Below, in pieces: positions 22,476 to 34,607 of a stretch of DNA of 64,000 bases. Below the pieces are notes generated by a model. That model saw only the letters and a program-made list of their open reading frames with translations. It did no database searches and had not been told where the DNA came from. The DNA comes from Rhododendron vialii (Eukaryota; Streptophyta; Magnoliopsida; Ericales; Ericaceae). How positions within the stretch are numbered: position 1 is the first letter of the stretch; each line of letters opens with the position of its first letter. The position numbers and the translations under genes are program-made. The stretch lies in contig NC_080558.1 of NCBI RefSeq assembly GCF_030253575.1, positions 36,401,611 to 36,465,610 on the forward strand, in the 5' to 3' direction.

Positions 22476-22747
22476 CATGTGTTAATTTTTGAAATATGAT
22501 AGCCTATTATTTGTAGCTCTCAAAGTTACTTTTATTTAAAATTAGCCCTGGGAATAAAAATAAAGAAGTTTCTCATAAGTGTCTTTTCCCGGCAAATGAA
22601 CCACTAAACTTTTGTTTTCCTGCAAAAAAAAATTGTCAAATAAACACTCACAGGAAAATAAATTTCTTTTTCCTTTACTTCACTTTACTTAACTTTTCTT
22701 GAAAATAACTTTCCAGTACAATATTCCTGGCAACTGAACAGAGTCTA
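21697..22747. mobile_element. Interleaved hairpin MITE (element B) of the same family
   Basis: The left terminus TGGCTCCGTTCAGTTGCCAG is inverted at the right end (reverse complement: ACTCTGTTCAGTTGCCAGGA). Its arms of about 225 bp (21697-21925 and 22520-22747) match in order, including 'caagtaaagtgaagtaaagg' and 'cttatgagaaacttcttta'. The copy overlaps element A, whose right arm lies between the arms of B. That suggests insertion of one family member into another followed by rearrangement. Confidence 0.65.
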
Positions 22748-23456
22748 GGGAAACTCTTATGTTAAGCGAGAATTCTTGGTTTATGTTAGCATAGGGAAAC
22801 TATTATGTTAAGCTTTGTTTCACTAAGGTTCTTATTTACTATGTCTGAATGTAACTAATGGAATTATACAAGTATATATGGTAACATATATTGTGTTTGA
22901 TTATTCTATAAATTTGGTTAGGTGGACCATGTTTGAAGCTTATTTTTAAAACAAAAAGTCTTGATAAGTACATTTTTTTGGGAGAATAGAAAATTTTTCA
23001 TTCAACGGTTATTTGTAACATCCTCTCACAGGAGGTGGAATGTACACATATACGAAACTCACCCCATGTGAGATGAAGTTAAAAACAACTGTTGTATCCA
23101 AAAAAGAATCTACTTTTGTGTGATTATGAAAAATGACTAGTTGAAGTAAAAAAGTGGATTTTGAGTATTAATTAGGTCCAAAATCAACTAAGACCGATAA
23201 GAATGCTCTTACAATCTTGTGTACAATATGAAAAACCCTTTCGCTAAAAATAACTTTATTTTCTAGAAAAAACACTATTGGTGGGGCTGGTTCTATTTAA
23301 AAAAGATACTATAAAGCAGACGAAGTTATATACTAAAATTTAATGTTTTCGAGAAAAGTGCCTAGCAATAAAAAATTTAAGGCGAGGATAGGGCAATTGC
23401 CAGAGCTCAGTGTATGTCGCTTCGTTAGTCGGTCCGTCCTTGATTGTCTTTCATTC
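22748..23456. other. Intergenic DNA, nothing recognised
   Basis: AT-rich, without coding signal or clear repeat termini. Confidence 0.4.
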
Positions 23457-23968
23457 GGGAACGGGGGAAGTTGCTGTGCAGCTTCTTGCTGCACAGCGTG
23501 CTGTGCACCCGCCGGCGACGCCTTGCCGGCATCGGTCAGGAACGGGGGAAGCTGCTGTGCAGCTTCGTGCTACACAGCGTGCTGTGCACCCGCCGGCGAC
23601 GCCTTGCCGGCATCAGTCCGGAGATCGGAGACGTTCACCGCGTAGAGCTTGTCGAGTTCTACATGTGCGCCAAAAATCAGCTCGATCAAATATCGTTAAG
23701 TGCCTCATCCGAACGCATATAACTTGAAAAAAAATAATACAAAACACTGGATCCATTTTTTTCAAGTTATATGTGTTCGGATGAGGCACTTAACGATATT
23801 TGATCGAGCTGATTTTTGGCGCACGTGTAGAACTCGACAAGCTCTACGCGGTGAACGTCTCCGATCTCCGGACCAATACCGGCAAGGCGTCGCCGACGGG
23901 TGCACAGCATACTGTGCAGCACGAAGCTGCACAACAGCTTCCCCCGTTCCCTTTCGGGAATTGGTGAG
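23457..23968. mobile_element. GC-rich near-perfect hairpin element with 81-bp tandem duplication
   Basis: The left arm (about 23539-23733) and right arm (about 23756-23968) are near-perfect inverted copies around a loop of roughly 25 bp. Shared words include CTGTGCAGCTTCGTGCT, 'gacgttcaccgcgtagagct' and 'gatcgagctgatttttggcg'. The outer 81 bp of the left arm (units starting at 23458 and 23539) is duplicated in tandem. Open frames across the arms arise from GC-richness and are not genes. A degraded relative lies at about 34990-35100. Confidence 0.85.
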
Positions 23969-24049
23969 GTGATGTTCCCAATTGATTAATCAAACATCTA
24001 AACTCTAAAGTATACCAAACTCAAGAGTAATACTAAAAAAAAATTTCGT

Positions 24050-24437
24050 TTTTGGGACCAACAACGTACGGCAGGCTCATGGCGGTCCTGTTTCGCGGCA
24101 GCGGTGGCTTGGTGTTTCAATTTCTAGTTTGGCGTCAGGCGTTTAGGGTTTGGGTGTATTTGGGCTTCATTGTTGGGCTAATTCCCTTGTATTTGGGCTT
24201 TTAGGCATTTTTCTGGTGTTTGAGCTGTGTCTCATTTGCTTCTTATGGTTTCATCTAGGCTTTGAGGCATTTTTGGTGCTCGGCTTTGGCCCTTAGGGTT
24301 TTCTCCTTGGTTGTTATCTTGTCAATTAAGGGTTTGGATCTCAGATAGGTACTTATTGTCTTTTTCCTTGCTCCATTTAGTCTTTGTACTCTTTCAAAGA
24401 TTAATAAAACTTTTTTCGCCCTTCAAATACAAAATTC
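24050..24437 (+). mobile_element. Probable 3' end of a non-LTR retroelement
   Basis: A T/G-rich stretch ends with CTTTGTACTCTTTCAAAGAT then TAATAAAACTTTTTTCGCC. Closely similar tails (ctttgta..ttcaaagattaataaaatcttttt) occur near 17700 and 51810, and a shorter one near 28230. A shared 3' end followed by A-rich sequence suggests LINE- or SINE-type copies. No reverse transcriptase remains and the 5' end is unknown. Confidence 0.4.
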
Positions 24438-24607
24438 AAATTTTGGTCAGATGGGGTCAAGAAAAGTACTACAACAAACACCAATTTACTAACCATCACA
24501 AGCAAACATACAAGTAGCTAGCATACATACATCAAATGCAGCAGCCCAAAATATGACATAATTTTTGAAACCAAACACATGAAAGTGCAGTCAGGCCAGG
24601 CACAAAA

Positions 24608-26527
24608 CTAGAAAGTGTCTTCTTCTGTTGGAAGGGGAACATGAGATCTTTCAATGAAGAAATTCTCAAACACAAATCCAGCAAGCGCACCGCCGATGAG
24701 CGGTCCGACCCAGTAGACCCAGTGATCAGTCCAGTCTCCACTCACCAAGGCCGGCCCAAACGACCTTGCCGGGTTCATCGAAGCGCCCGAGAAAGCCCCG
24801 CCGGCCATTATGTTGGCCCCAACTACAAGCCCAGTTAGAAGTGGGCCCAGCCCGCCAATGAATCCCCTCTTGGGGTCCACGATTGTGGCATAGACTGTGA
24901 ATAGTAATGAGAATGTCAAAACTATCTCCATTATCACCCCCTGTAAGTAACCCACTCCACTAGAAAGTGTATGCACCGGAGTTGTCTGCACCAAAAAACA
25001 ATTAATCAAAAAAGCCATAACTGATAGTGAGTTTAGATTAAATTACTAATTACTTTTATTTTGATGGTCAGGTGTTCGTCCCATCTCACGCACACTTTGA
25101 CTAATTCCGGGAGACCAATCCCACCGTCCCTATTGGAGGGCAGTTGATTATAATTGGTGTTCGGTGAACTTAATTTGTTTAACTTTCCGTTAGAATTTTT
25201 GGAATTAATTTTCCTTGGTGAAGAGGAATCCAAAAAGTATACGAAGATGGACAGAAGTTAAAAAAGTTCAAATAAGAGAAACAAAAAGATGGTACTAAAA
25301 TTGTCACTTTGAACTTTTTTTCATCGCTAACAAATTTTATGCTTTTAATCATAATTTATTATTTATTATTTTTAGATTCCGTTTGTCAATATCGTATACC
25401 AAAAAAAAAAAAAACAGAAATAAACTTTCTTGGGCTGAGATAAAAGATAAAGTAACCTTGCATTTATATGGCGAAGCTGGTAACTGAGAATGTCTCATCG
25501 GATAAGTAATGTGAGACTTACAATGTTCGGATGGCTTATCTCGCCTAGTCTAAACGGCGGTTAATATTAATTCAGGGTCGAATTGGCCTGTATATTTACA
25601 AGATCACATATTTGGTGTTTGGTTAAACGTGTTATACGCATTAAACAATCATCTGATAAATAATCTTAAAAAGTATGAAATAAATATGTAACATATATAA
25701 TGAACAGTATAATATTACTCATCTCATCATTGTGGATTATGAGTGCTGATTATGAGATTCTGAATTCTCAAAATTCTTAGATATATCCTACAGAACTAAA
25801 TATCTCTTTATTACTAGTCCCGTCAAAAAATATGAGTTGTTAAGGAATTAGGTATAGAAGTAGAACTATAAAATGTGTTTATTTAAGTGTGTAGAATGGG
25901 TTTATGTATGCTAAAAAAAGGCCTTTCAAAAAAAAAAAAAAATAAGAGTTCAAAAAAGGAGGAATGGGTACTTTATCTGAAGATATATTCTATGCGAGAC
26001 AAGACATAATAGTACTCCGTATTTTGAAAAATTATCCAACCTAATATGTATCCATCTAGAGCAATATTATATGAGGTGATGTTGTACAAGTATATGTTGT
26101 AGGGTGCTCCTCGAAGTACGCATCCCAATGTCGATCCTGATATTTGAGTTGCCCAGCTCAACCCCAAATTTGATTGTCCACTTACTATGAAGACTAAGTC
26201 ATAAAAAATAAAAAGACACAAGTAAAAATAAATAAAATCAATGTTACATTTGGTTTACATTTTTTTCCGTTGCCCGGGGGTTGCCCAAGCCCGAGGTCTC
26301 TTGGGGCTTACCTCGGGGCCGGCTGTGACGCACCTTGTAGGCATATCCGGACCGTCCATCTCGACAATCAATTTTCTAGATTTGTCGAAACACTCTTAGC
26401 AGTCAAAGCTAACTCTTACCGGTAAAAATTAATATATCTGAACCATTAACTATTGAGATGGACAATCAAAATTTACTCTACAAGGTGCACTACACAAGAG
26501 TACCCTACAACATCCCAGATTTCACAA

Positions 26528-26561
<34 letters not shown>

Positions 26562-28923
26562 ATTTAATTGTGGACAACATGCGGGCACATGCGCGCGCGC
26601 ACACAGTTGAAGACAATTAACTTTAGCAACTATGGAAAGAGAAAAACTTCTTTACCGGGCAACCCGTAAACAAAGTTTATGGTGCTCAATCGCACTCGTC
26701 CAAAACTATTTTGGATGATTTAGATTTTAAAAAAATTATTCGCGAGAATAGTTTAATCATTCTAGTGAATAGTACGTTTTGTTAAAATCCAAACCATTGA
26801 TTGCGGACGACTGAAATTGCGCGGAGCCGTGAATAACTTGTTCACGATAGAGTCGTGAATAAGTTTCCTATGGAAAAAGTTAATCGGGCCCACAAAAAAA
26901 GCATCCCCACAAAAAGCATTACAAACTGGTACGTAGTATCATATTTAATTACATCATTCTTGTTGGGTAGAGCTTAATAATGTTTGGAAGTGTACTAGTA
27001 TATTAATTGAGAAGCTTCCAAAGACAAACAGGGACCAACTCCCAGTTAAAGTGATTATATTTTTTTTTGTTTATTTTTCTGATCTATTGTTAGTTTTGCA
27101 TCAATTTCATTCATTGTAGATTAAGAAAATCGTTTTGATGGTAACTCTTATAATTTCTATTATCGAGATGAATCTGTGAATCTGAAAAGAAGAATGTTTT
27201 TAGAAGTATTTTATGACAAAAAGTTCCTAATTATTTATATTGTTAAAAATTCCAAGCTAGCTCACTCGTTTATGTGTAGCACACATTTTGTGTTGCTAAA
27301 ACTATCCGTTTTGGAGCATATAGTGTACCATATAACGAAGCGTGCGTTCCAACACGTAATTTGCTAGTATAGTACTGTAGCGTTAAATGTTGATGATCAA
27401 TAACATAGATTTTGATTAAGGAATAATAAAAAAAAAAGCACCTAAAAAAGTTATTCAATTAAAGAAATAAGTGAAAGACAATCTAAACTCAACCTAATTT
27501 GACTTACCAATCCGCCAGTAAGATAATAGAGAAGAGCACAAGCAGCTACTGAGGCTAAGCACTGGTCAATCCAGTAGAGAAAGGATCTAAACAGGGTGAT
27601 GTGACCGCCGACGCAGAGGCCGATCGTCACCGCCGGGTTGAGATGGCCGCCGGAGACACGGAATCCGGCCGATATCATCACAGCCACCACCAGTGCATGT
27701 GCCATTGCAATGAAGAATAGGCTCACCAGAGAATCTCCACCTAGCTTATCTGTTCCCCCAGAAAACGCAAATCAAGTTTAGAGCAAATATTCCACGGCCC
27801 AAAGGTTACCAATGTATACAAAAAAAACTTTTATGTACACATCTGACACGACTATGATAATCGGTTTGCAGTTATGTTATTTGAACAACAACTTTCTATT
27901 CCCGAAGAGGGATTAGACTATTAGTCAAGACTTGAATCTTAAAAGTTTTCTTTTCTTAATTTAAGTTTCAAGTTTGAAATATCTTAGATATTATTATTTT
28001 GTGTTGGATCAGTCCATGCACGCTCTACTACTTTCATCAGGCCGTGCTAAAGGACAAAGGATTTTGACCATAGAAATTATATGTAAAGTGGCTTTGGAGT
28101 TACACTAATTTTGGAATGCTTGCATCAATTTTTAAAATGCCAATATTATTTTCCTAAAATAATTCAATGACAGATATATGTAAATACTGCTCTAATAAAT
28201 CACAAATTATGTTGTTCTTCCTTCCCATTATTAATAAAACACATTTTTTCGCCGTTGAAAAAAAAACCCACAAATTATGTTTGTATGCAAAACTATATGT
28301 TGCATACATATATATATCCATCTATGCTCTACCCTAAGCAGTAAGCACGTGTAATTCATATTATACTTTCTTTTTTTAAATTCTAAATAAAAAGTAAAAC
28401 AAAATCCACATCACCCCTACTTCAATCCGACCACATACCTATTTCTCTTCCTCCAACCTTCACTTTTAATCAGATTTCTTACAACTTTTCTCACATATCT
28501 AAAAATCTTTATTTGTAATTTTTACCACCCAATTATTTCTTTATTTTTTTTGATAAGTAAATTATTTCTTTATTTGTTATCTTTTTCTTTACAAATACTG
28601 AATCTTTACTCTTAAAAAGTCACTCAAAAAGATTTTAACAAAAAACCCACATATTTTAAAATCAAGCTTGTTGCAAGAAAAAAAACCAGACATTCTTGAG
28701 AAATGATTTTATTGATCCCTTATCCGTGCATCGCACGCGACCACCGAAGAAGGCGGTGAGAGGCATTTGAAGAAGAAGAAGAAAAAAAAGTAATACCGGA
28801 ACCCATGGCGGCACCAACACCGGCGAAGACAAAGAGGAAAGTACATATGAACTCAACAATGAGGGCTCTGATGCAGTCCGCCTGAAAGGCTTCCCGGCCC
28901 GTTCCCAAGGCAATCTTCGCCAT
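24608..28923 (-). CDS. TIP4-1: Tonoplast intrinsic aquaporin, TIP4 class
   Basis: Exons on the minus strand: 28923-28797, 27749-27508 and 24985-24608. They give 747 nt and 248 residues, with GT-AG junctions. The product is a six-helix channel of the vacuolar membrane conducting water and small neutral solutes. Both pore motifs are intact: NPA at residues 80-82 (GGHLNPAVT) and 194-196 ([13 protein letters not shown]). The selectivity filter reads His60, Ile182, Ala191 and Arg197, the H/I/A/R set typical of TIP4. A loop-C His sits at 128 ([10 protein letters not shown]). The third exon carries the highly conserved [18 protein letters not shown] segment. The length matches the family (about 250). 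The start is the only in-frame Met, giving [13 protein letters not shown], and the C-terminus ends PTEEDTF. The introns of 1.0 and 2.5 kb hold hairpin and microsatellite sequence but no other gene. Confidence 0.95.
26328..26500. repeat. Inverted repeat in TIP4 intron 2
   Basis: GCACCTTGTAGG and 'ccgtccatctcgacaatc' on the left are mirrored by 'gagatggacaatc' and CTACAAGGTGCAC on the right, about 45-50 bp per arm. It may be a short MITE. No clear target duplication is seen. Confidence 0.55.
26530..26559. repeat. (TA)n(CA)n microsatellite in TIP4 intron 2
   Basis: TA repeats run directly into about a dozen CA repeats. A short GCGC tract follows near 26593. Confidence 0.9.
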
Positions 28924-29042
28924 TATTATCGATCCCTAGCTATATAAAGGTATATATAGCTGATAAGAAATTTGGCCAGAACTGGGGGGTGGTTCTTCTG
29001 CTAAACGATCTTGGCTTGGGTTGGCTTGTTCTGGTATGGGGC

Positions 29043-29050
29043 TATATATA
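29043..29050 (-). promoter_or_regulatory. Candidate TATA box for TIP4
   Basis: On the minus strand the sequence reads TATATATAGC about 120 bp upstream of the TIP4 start codon, a plausible core promoter position. Another TATATA stretch lies nearer (about 28940-28960) and would leave a very short leader, so the choice is uncertain. Confidence 0.4.
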
Positions 29051-29272
29051 CTAGTCGGATTCGGACGGCATGTTATGGAGTAATTATTCAGTGCTCCTCG
29101 GGTGATAGTTTTAAATAGTGGTATCCAGAGACGTAGCGGTACCGGTTTTAGTGTCGCGGTGGCGGTAACATTACGTAGCGAGAACTGGGTGTAGCGGTCG
29201 TGACTTTTAATTCTAAAATCATTAGCAACACCTATAAAACTTAATGATACACGCTTTTTTCCCCCCTCATTT

Positions 29273-29686
29273 GGCCTCTGTTTGTTTTAAAATAAAATGT
29301 TTTCCGATGCAAAAAATATTTCCATGTAAAATGGTTTTGCAAAAACCAAAAATTTCATTTTTATTTTTTAGTGTTTGGTTGATAGTTGGTTAATTAATAG
29401 TTGAAAAATGATGTATGTATTTATGTATTATATACAAAATTTTGTCATATTTGATGAGAAAGCTCAGGGTTAGGTTATAGGTGCATGAGATTGGGGCTGT
29501 GGGAGAGCTCAGTAAAGTAACATAATTATTAGTCGAGCAACGAAGCCAAGTTCGGAAAATGACTTATAACCACCTTTTCAAGCGAAAAACATTTTCAATC
29601 ATATAAAATATTTTCCTATCTTTTGCATAACTAAACACCAAAAAATAAGTAAAATATTTTCCAGAAAAATCCAAACAAACGAAGTC
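29273..29686. mobile_element. Tourist-like MITE upstream of TIP4 (copy 1 of a pair)
   Basis: The left end GGCCTCTGTTTGTTTTAAAA is mirrored by a right end whose reverse complement is GACTTCGTTTGTTTGGATTT. The subterminal words 'atgttttcc' and 'tttagtgtttgg' are inverted near the other end. A second member of the family follows 150 bp downstream. Confidence 0.65.
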
Positions 29687-29835
29687 TTAATTGTGCATTT
29701 TACCGACTCTTAAAGACGTATAATATTGCATTTTCATCTCTAAAAAGCATCCTTAGAATTTTTTTTCACATATAGATGTCAAGATACTTTTATCGTTCTA
29801 CCTAGAACAAAGAAGGTTACACTTACAAAGAATAA

Positions 29836-30268
29836 GGCTCCGTTTGTTTCAATATAAAATGTTTTGTAATGTAAAATATTTTTTCAGAAAACAAATTTTA
29901 AACTTTTATTTTTCGGTGTTTGGTTGGCACTTGAATTTTTTTTTTCCAAAAATTGACAACATAGTGTATAGAGAGAAAGGGGGGCTCTCTTTCTTTCTTT
30001 TTTGACATGGTCATAAAAAAATGGGGGCTTAAACAATGGAGAGATATAAGAATATTGCAATTAAATGTGGGTCTAGACTGACGGTCGAAGGAATTGAGCA
30101 ATGAGAATTGAAGTAGAAGATAGCGAGTTCATTTTGAAAAATAATTTACGGAAGATTTAAGGATAAGCTATTTTTATCCAATTAATGAAAAATATTTTCA
30201 TCATTTTTTACACAACCAAATACCGAAAAATAGATAAAATATTTAACAGAAAAATATTTTACGCAGCC
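29836..30268. mobile_element. Tourist-like MITE upstream of TIP4 (copy 2)
   Basis: The left end is GGCTCCGTTTGTTTCAATAT; the right end reads as GGCTGCGTAAAATATTTTTC in reverse complement. TAA flanks both sides (29833-29835 and 30269-30271). The interior words 'ttatttttcggtgtttgg' and 'ccaaataccgaaaaata' are inverted copies. Confidence 0.75.
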
Positions 30269-30336
30269 TAAATTTTCCCCCATCAGCTTTACCCATTCCA
30301 AAAATATTGGGATCTCTCCAATTTACTTTACTCTCA

Positions 30337-30372
<36 letters not shown>

Positions 30373-31132
30373 GAAATCCACAACGCCATTCACGCCATTG
30401 CTCCAATCGGAGAAGAACCAGAAGATCGACGTTCGACGTTTAGTTCAACCCGTGTTCGTTGGTCTCCAGTTTTTCTTTCTTCCGAAATCACCACGGCACC
30501 ACCAAAATCAGCCGTTGTTCATACGCGGTTCTGTTTCTTCAGCCAAACCGGTGCGCTACAGCGTCAAAAATGGCTACAAACTGGTATGTAGCGAAAATCG
30601 GCGGTTCTCTGTGCGATTTTCAGTCCAAACGCTATACCTGTCTATATCCGAACCGAAACCTCCAAAAACCGCTACAAACTGACCTGTTCTGTTTGTTGCA
30701 TCTGGTTTTTAAAAATATGCCTGGGACACTGCCATATGGTGCAAAGGGGCTCTTCTCCACTACATATTGTGGTGGAATCCACACATTCTATCTTGAGTTC
30801 ACCGCAATGCATGACGAAGAAGGGACCTTGGGCAATACGTGTGCTGAATAATTACTCCATGTTATGGTGCAAGGGCAACCATTATTGAATGACTAATGAC
30901 GAATATACCCCTTTGACTTGCAGTCTAATTTTTAGTTCTCCATTTTGAAAAAATATAAGCAGGTACTTAGATTGGTTTTCTATCAATTAGTCGAGGTACA
31001 CGTTAATTATTATTGACACCCCGAATTACCCAAAAAATAAAAAAGGAAGACTTAGCCAAAAATCCCTCATATTTATATTTTTGAGCTAAAAAACAAGCAT
31101 TATTTGCAATCAAACATAAGGACAAATGTATC
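30269..31132. other. Intergenic block with overlapping open frames, unassigned
   Basis: Around 30307-30851 three plus-strand frames stay open for 90-130 codons. The stretch is more GC-rich than its surroundings and starts with a (CT)n leader at 30341-30371. No frame resembles a known family, and the frames overlap heavily. This could be a former 5' untranslated region or a transposon piece ('tgtagcg' words also occur near 29180). No function is assigned. Confidence 0.35.
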
Positions 31133-31330
31133 TATGAAAGTGCTAAAACTATAGGGTACCCTATGAAAGTGCCTAAAATCCTATGGTACCAAATGAAAGT
31201 GTCTAAAATCCTAGAGTACCCTATATATGAAAGTGCCTAAAACTCTAAAATACCTTATGAAAGTGTCTAAATTACTAAAACCCTGTAATAGAAAAATACA
31301 CCCTAAAACCCTATGAAAGTTCCTAAACAT
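31133..31330. repeat. Degenerate minisatellite, unit about 29-30 bp
   Basis: About six copies of a unit built on TATGAAAGTGCCTAAAA and 'cctagggtaccc', with starts near 31133, 31162, 31191, 31226, 31256 and 31312. One interval is double length. The CCCTAAAACCC words are telomere-like but are not a telomeric array. Confidence 0.8.
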
Positions 31331-31581
31331 ATTTCGGCCTTATGGCTAAAAAATTCAAAAAATTGAAAAATCTCCACTGAAAATTATTTTACTTATATCA
31401 TTTTCCTAAATGAAAACTATTTTGTCATCCTTGTAGCTAATTTTTCCAAGTAAAAATCATCATTGTGAGCTCAGGATGGAGCAGTCCAATGTGTATGGAG
31501 GATTGCAACCACTGAAGACTTCGTTGAAAAAGGGCTCCGGAAGTGTCACGTAATTTTATTTCGCACCGATTAAAAAAATCA

Positions 31582-31582
31582 A

Positions 31583-31608
<26 letters not shown>
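31582..31608. repeat. (AT)n microsatellite
   Basis: A simple AT tract of about 13 units in intergenic DNA. Confidence 0.9.
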
Positions 31609-31613
<5 letters not shown>

Positions 31614-32147
31614 TATAACACACTACAGTTAGGATCTAGTCAGGACCTCTTACCGTCAGAGCTTGAGTTGAACAGTTTTTTTTATTGAACCGTTCAATAA
31701 AAAACTGTTGGGATGAAGCTCTTTCCGATCGTTTTTTTTGCCAATTTATCGCAGGTACACTTAAAATCACATTATGATCACATTAAGCGGCTCGGATCAT
31801 CGAAATTTAATCGGAAAAGGAAAGGTCATGACGGTCCTGACATGAACCGAAATGTATATAACTATATCTGTTAAAAAAAAATTAAATTATAACTGTCCAT
31901 ATATGAGCTAGAAAGATCGCTCAACCTTCGGTACAATGCATGGCTCATGACATTCAAATTTTATTTTCAACTTTGAAAAATCTAGAACTGACAGTCTGAC
32001 ACACACTTTACATAAATAGTCACACACATACTCACGTTTATATGAATCCCCACACACAGGTGGTGGGACCCAATTTAAAAATAGTGAGTATGTGCATGTA
32101 AATGGGTATGGTTTAAACAAAAATAGTTGCTCCAACTTTACCTATTA

Positions 32148-33222
32148 GGTCATCCACAGTGATATAATCAAAAGCAAATTATTTTTAAAGTTAATAATAT
32201 TGGGGTAAAAGATGGCTCACAATGGTATAATCAAACTTAAAACATTCTTTGAAATAATCAAATTTTGAGTTTTGGATAACCAAAACTAGCAACATTTTTC
32301 AATAATCAAAATTTGTGGATCTCGCACCACATAAGTTAACTGGTTCTAAAATTTATGTACACACGTGTTTCAAATGGTATTTTCTTCTTATTTTCTTCGC
32401 CTGCTCTATATCTCATTTTCTTCAGCCACAAACTCTTTCTTTTTTTTTCCCTCCAAAAGGGAAACTCATATCTTTCAATCATTTACAACTCAACTCATTG
32501 CACCGAATTAAGGTATTTCACTTTTTTTTCCGTTTTCATTTTATTCTTTTTCGTTCCTCTCCTTGTGGTTGAGTACATGAAGAACCTTGCATTTTTTTAC
32601 AAATTCAAGAACACATCTGTTTTTTTTTTTTTGAGTACATGATTTTTTTTCCAAATTCATAATATGAGAGAATGAAGTCACCAATTTTTTCTCTAAAATT
32701 AAGAGAGAAAATCGATATATTTTTGCCAAAAAAAAACCGTAATGGAGGGAAGTGATCAATGATGGAAAACATTTGTCGCTGCATTAAGGTATTTCATTTT
32801 TTTTTTCGTTTTTATTTTATTCTTTTTTCGTTCCTCTCCATGTGGTTGAGTACATAAAGAACCTTACATTTTTTTACAAATTCAAGAACACATCTGTTTT
32901 TTTTTTTTTTAGTACATGATTTTTTTTCCAAATTCATAATATTAGGGAAGGAAGTCACCAATTTTTTTCCCAAAATTAAAGGAGAAAATCGATATATTTT
33001 TGTCAAAAAAAAAGTGTAATGGAGGAAAGTGATCAATTAATTATGGAAAACACAAGGGGAGATAGAGTGTAATTGTAGTGTATTCCTTATTTTAGTTATG
33101 AACTAGAAGTGACCATTGTGGACCTCAACATTGTTAAGCTTAGCAACCTCTTAAATGGATAATCAAAAACTGAAATGTCAACTTTTGGTTATTCATTTTT
33201 GATTATGTCACTGTGGATGGCC
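32148..33222. mobile_element. Tourist/Harbinger-like element (1.07 kb) with internal direct duplication
   Basis: The left end is GGTCATCCACAGTGATATAA and the reverse complement of the right end is GGCCATCCACAGTGACATAA. TTA flanks both sides (32145-32147 and 33223-33225). The middle holds two direct copies of a unit of about 260 bp, offset by 277 bp (about 32508-32768 and 32785-33050), so the element is an enlarged MITE. Short frames inside are duplicated with it and are not genes. Confidence 0.85.
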
Positions 33223-33929
33223 TTAATCATAGGTGTTTGGCAAACTAAACTAAACTTTATAAGGTGGTTATAGTATATGACGTTGGCTCCTATTTAGTGC
33301 TCTACCTTTGTAATTCAATCTACACTTTAAGAATGAAACAACAAATGGAGTTCATGGTGACTAGTCACATCCCAATGAGTATGCTGGGTTGGTGTGGCAT
33401 TTGGTGTGGTCGTCATCTTTCTTTTGTTTTATTTTTTTCCCTCTTTCTCTCTCATCTTTTCTTTTTTTGAACAGTCTCTCTCATCTTTTCATGATAATGT
33501 TTTTAATTTTCAACTTATAGAATTGACCAGTGGAGAATGTGAGCTATCAATTGAAAACCTATATTTCCATTGACTTAAGGACCAATAATTTCACCCCAAA
33601 AGAGATAGCTTAAAGAACATCCTCCACCGTTATGACATCTCTACCTGCCGTTCTTTTAAATAATTCATGGTGTTTAAGTTAATTTACGCACATCTCAATT
33701 AATATCTAAAAATCAATCTTGTCGCTCATTAACTGAGGCTCTAGTTAAAACCATGAAATCTCTATCAACACCTTGACACCTCTAATATTCTTGTCATCTC
33801 GCTGTGACTACTAATATACGCCAACACCAGTACATACCGCCAACATTGCCCATTGAAATGGCTCTCATTTTAAAGTTCCCATGTGCGTGTCCACAAGGAC
33901 TGGAAACCCTATATATGGCTCTCATTTTT

Positions 33930-34329
33930 ATGAGTTCTTGTAAAAAACTAGCTTAATTAATCAAATATTTGTGAGAACTTTTTCAGCATTTGTAGGAGAC
34001 CTATGAATTCTCAAAACACCCTTTTCGATCTTACTGAGCTATTTGTTGTATGAACCAAAAAAAAAAATACTTTAAGAATAATGAGCGATTTGAATCATCT
34101 TTGTAGAATCCGAAATGGGCCCCACAAATTATCCATAAATCATGAACCTATTTTTTTATCGGCATAAATAGTTTATCTATGATTGAGTGACCGCTTATTA
34201 GTTTTAAAATATTTTTCATTAGTTTCTTGAAAAAAAATCGAACTCAATTAGAATTTATAGGGCCCCTATGAATTCTAAAAAAGTCCTTACGAATATCTGA
34301 TTGAACTAATTCCTTACAAGAACCCATAG
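33930..34329. mobile_element. Hairpin MITE-like element
   Basis: The left arm starts TATGAGTTCTTGTAAAAAAC and continues to 'gacctatgaattc'. The right arm (about 34250-34329), reverse complemented, reads 'tatgggttcttgtaaggaat' and continues to 'gaattcataggggc'. The arms of about 80 bp are separated by roughly 240 bp of AT-rich sequence. Confidence 0.65.
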
Positions 34330-34607
34330 AAAAAAAATTTACAAATAATTTGCAGTTTGAATCATTTTTTTGGGACCTAAAATAGGCCTCACAAAAATCA
34401 TCAATCATCATCCCCTATTTATTAGGCACCAAACAAAGACCAAGAGGAAATGGGTTCTTGTGCCACAACGGCACCGTTTTATAGGGCAGCACCAATGTTG
34501 TGCCTTCCTCCCAGTAGGGTCTCCGAATCAGTGTCGATATCTGAAGTACTTAGCTTTGTCATTAATTAGTGAACTAAAAGTACGTCATTTAACATTAGTT
34601 TACTAAG

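Noticed and set aside
23343-23972. Four overlapping open frames of 90-105 codons
   Set aside because: They lie across a GC-rich hairpin in several frames, mirror each other and resemble no family.
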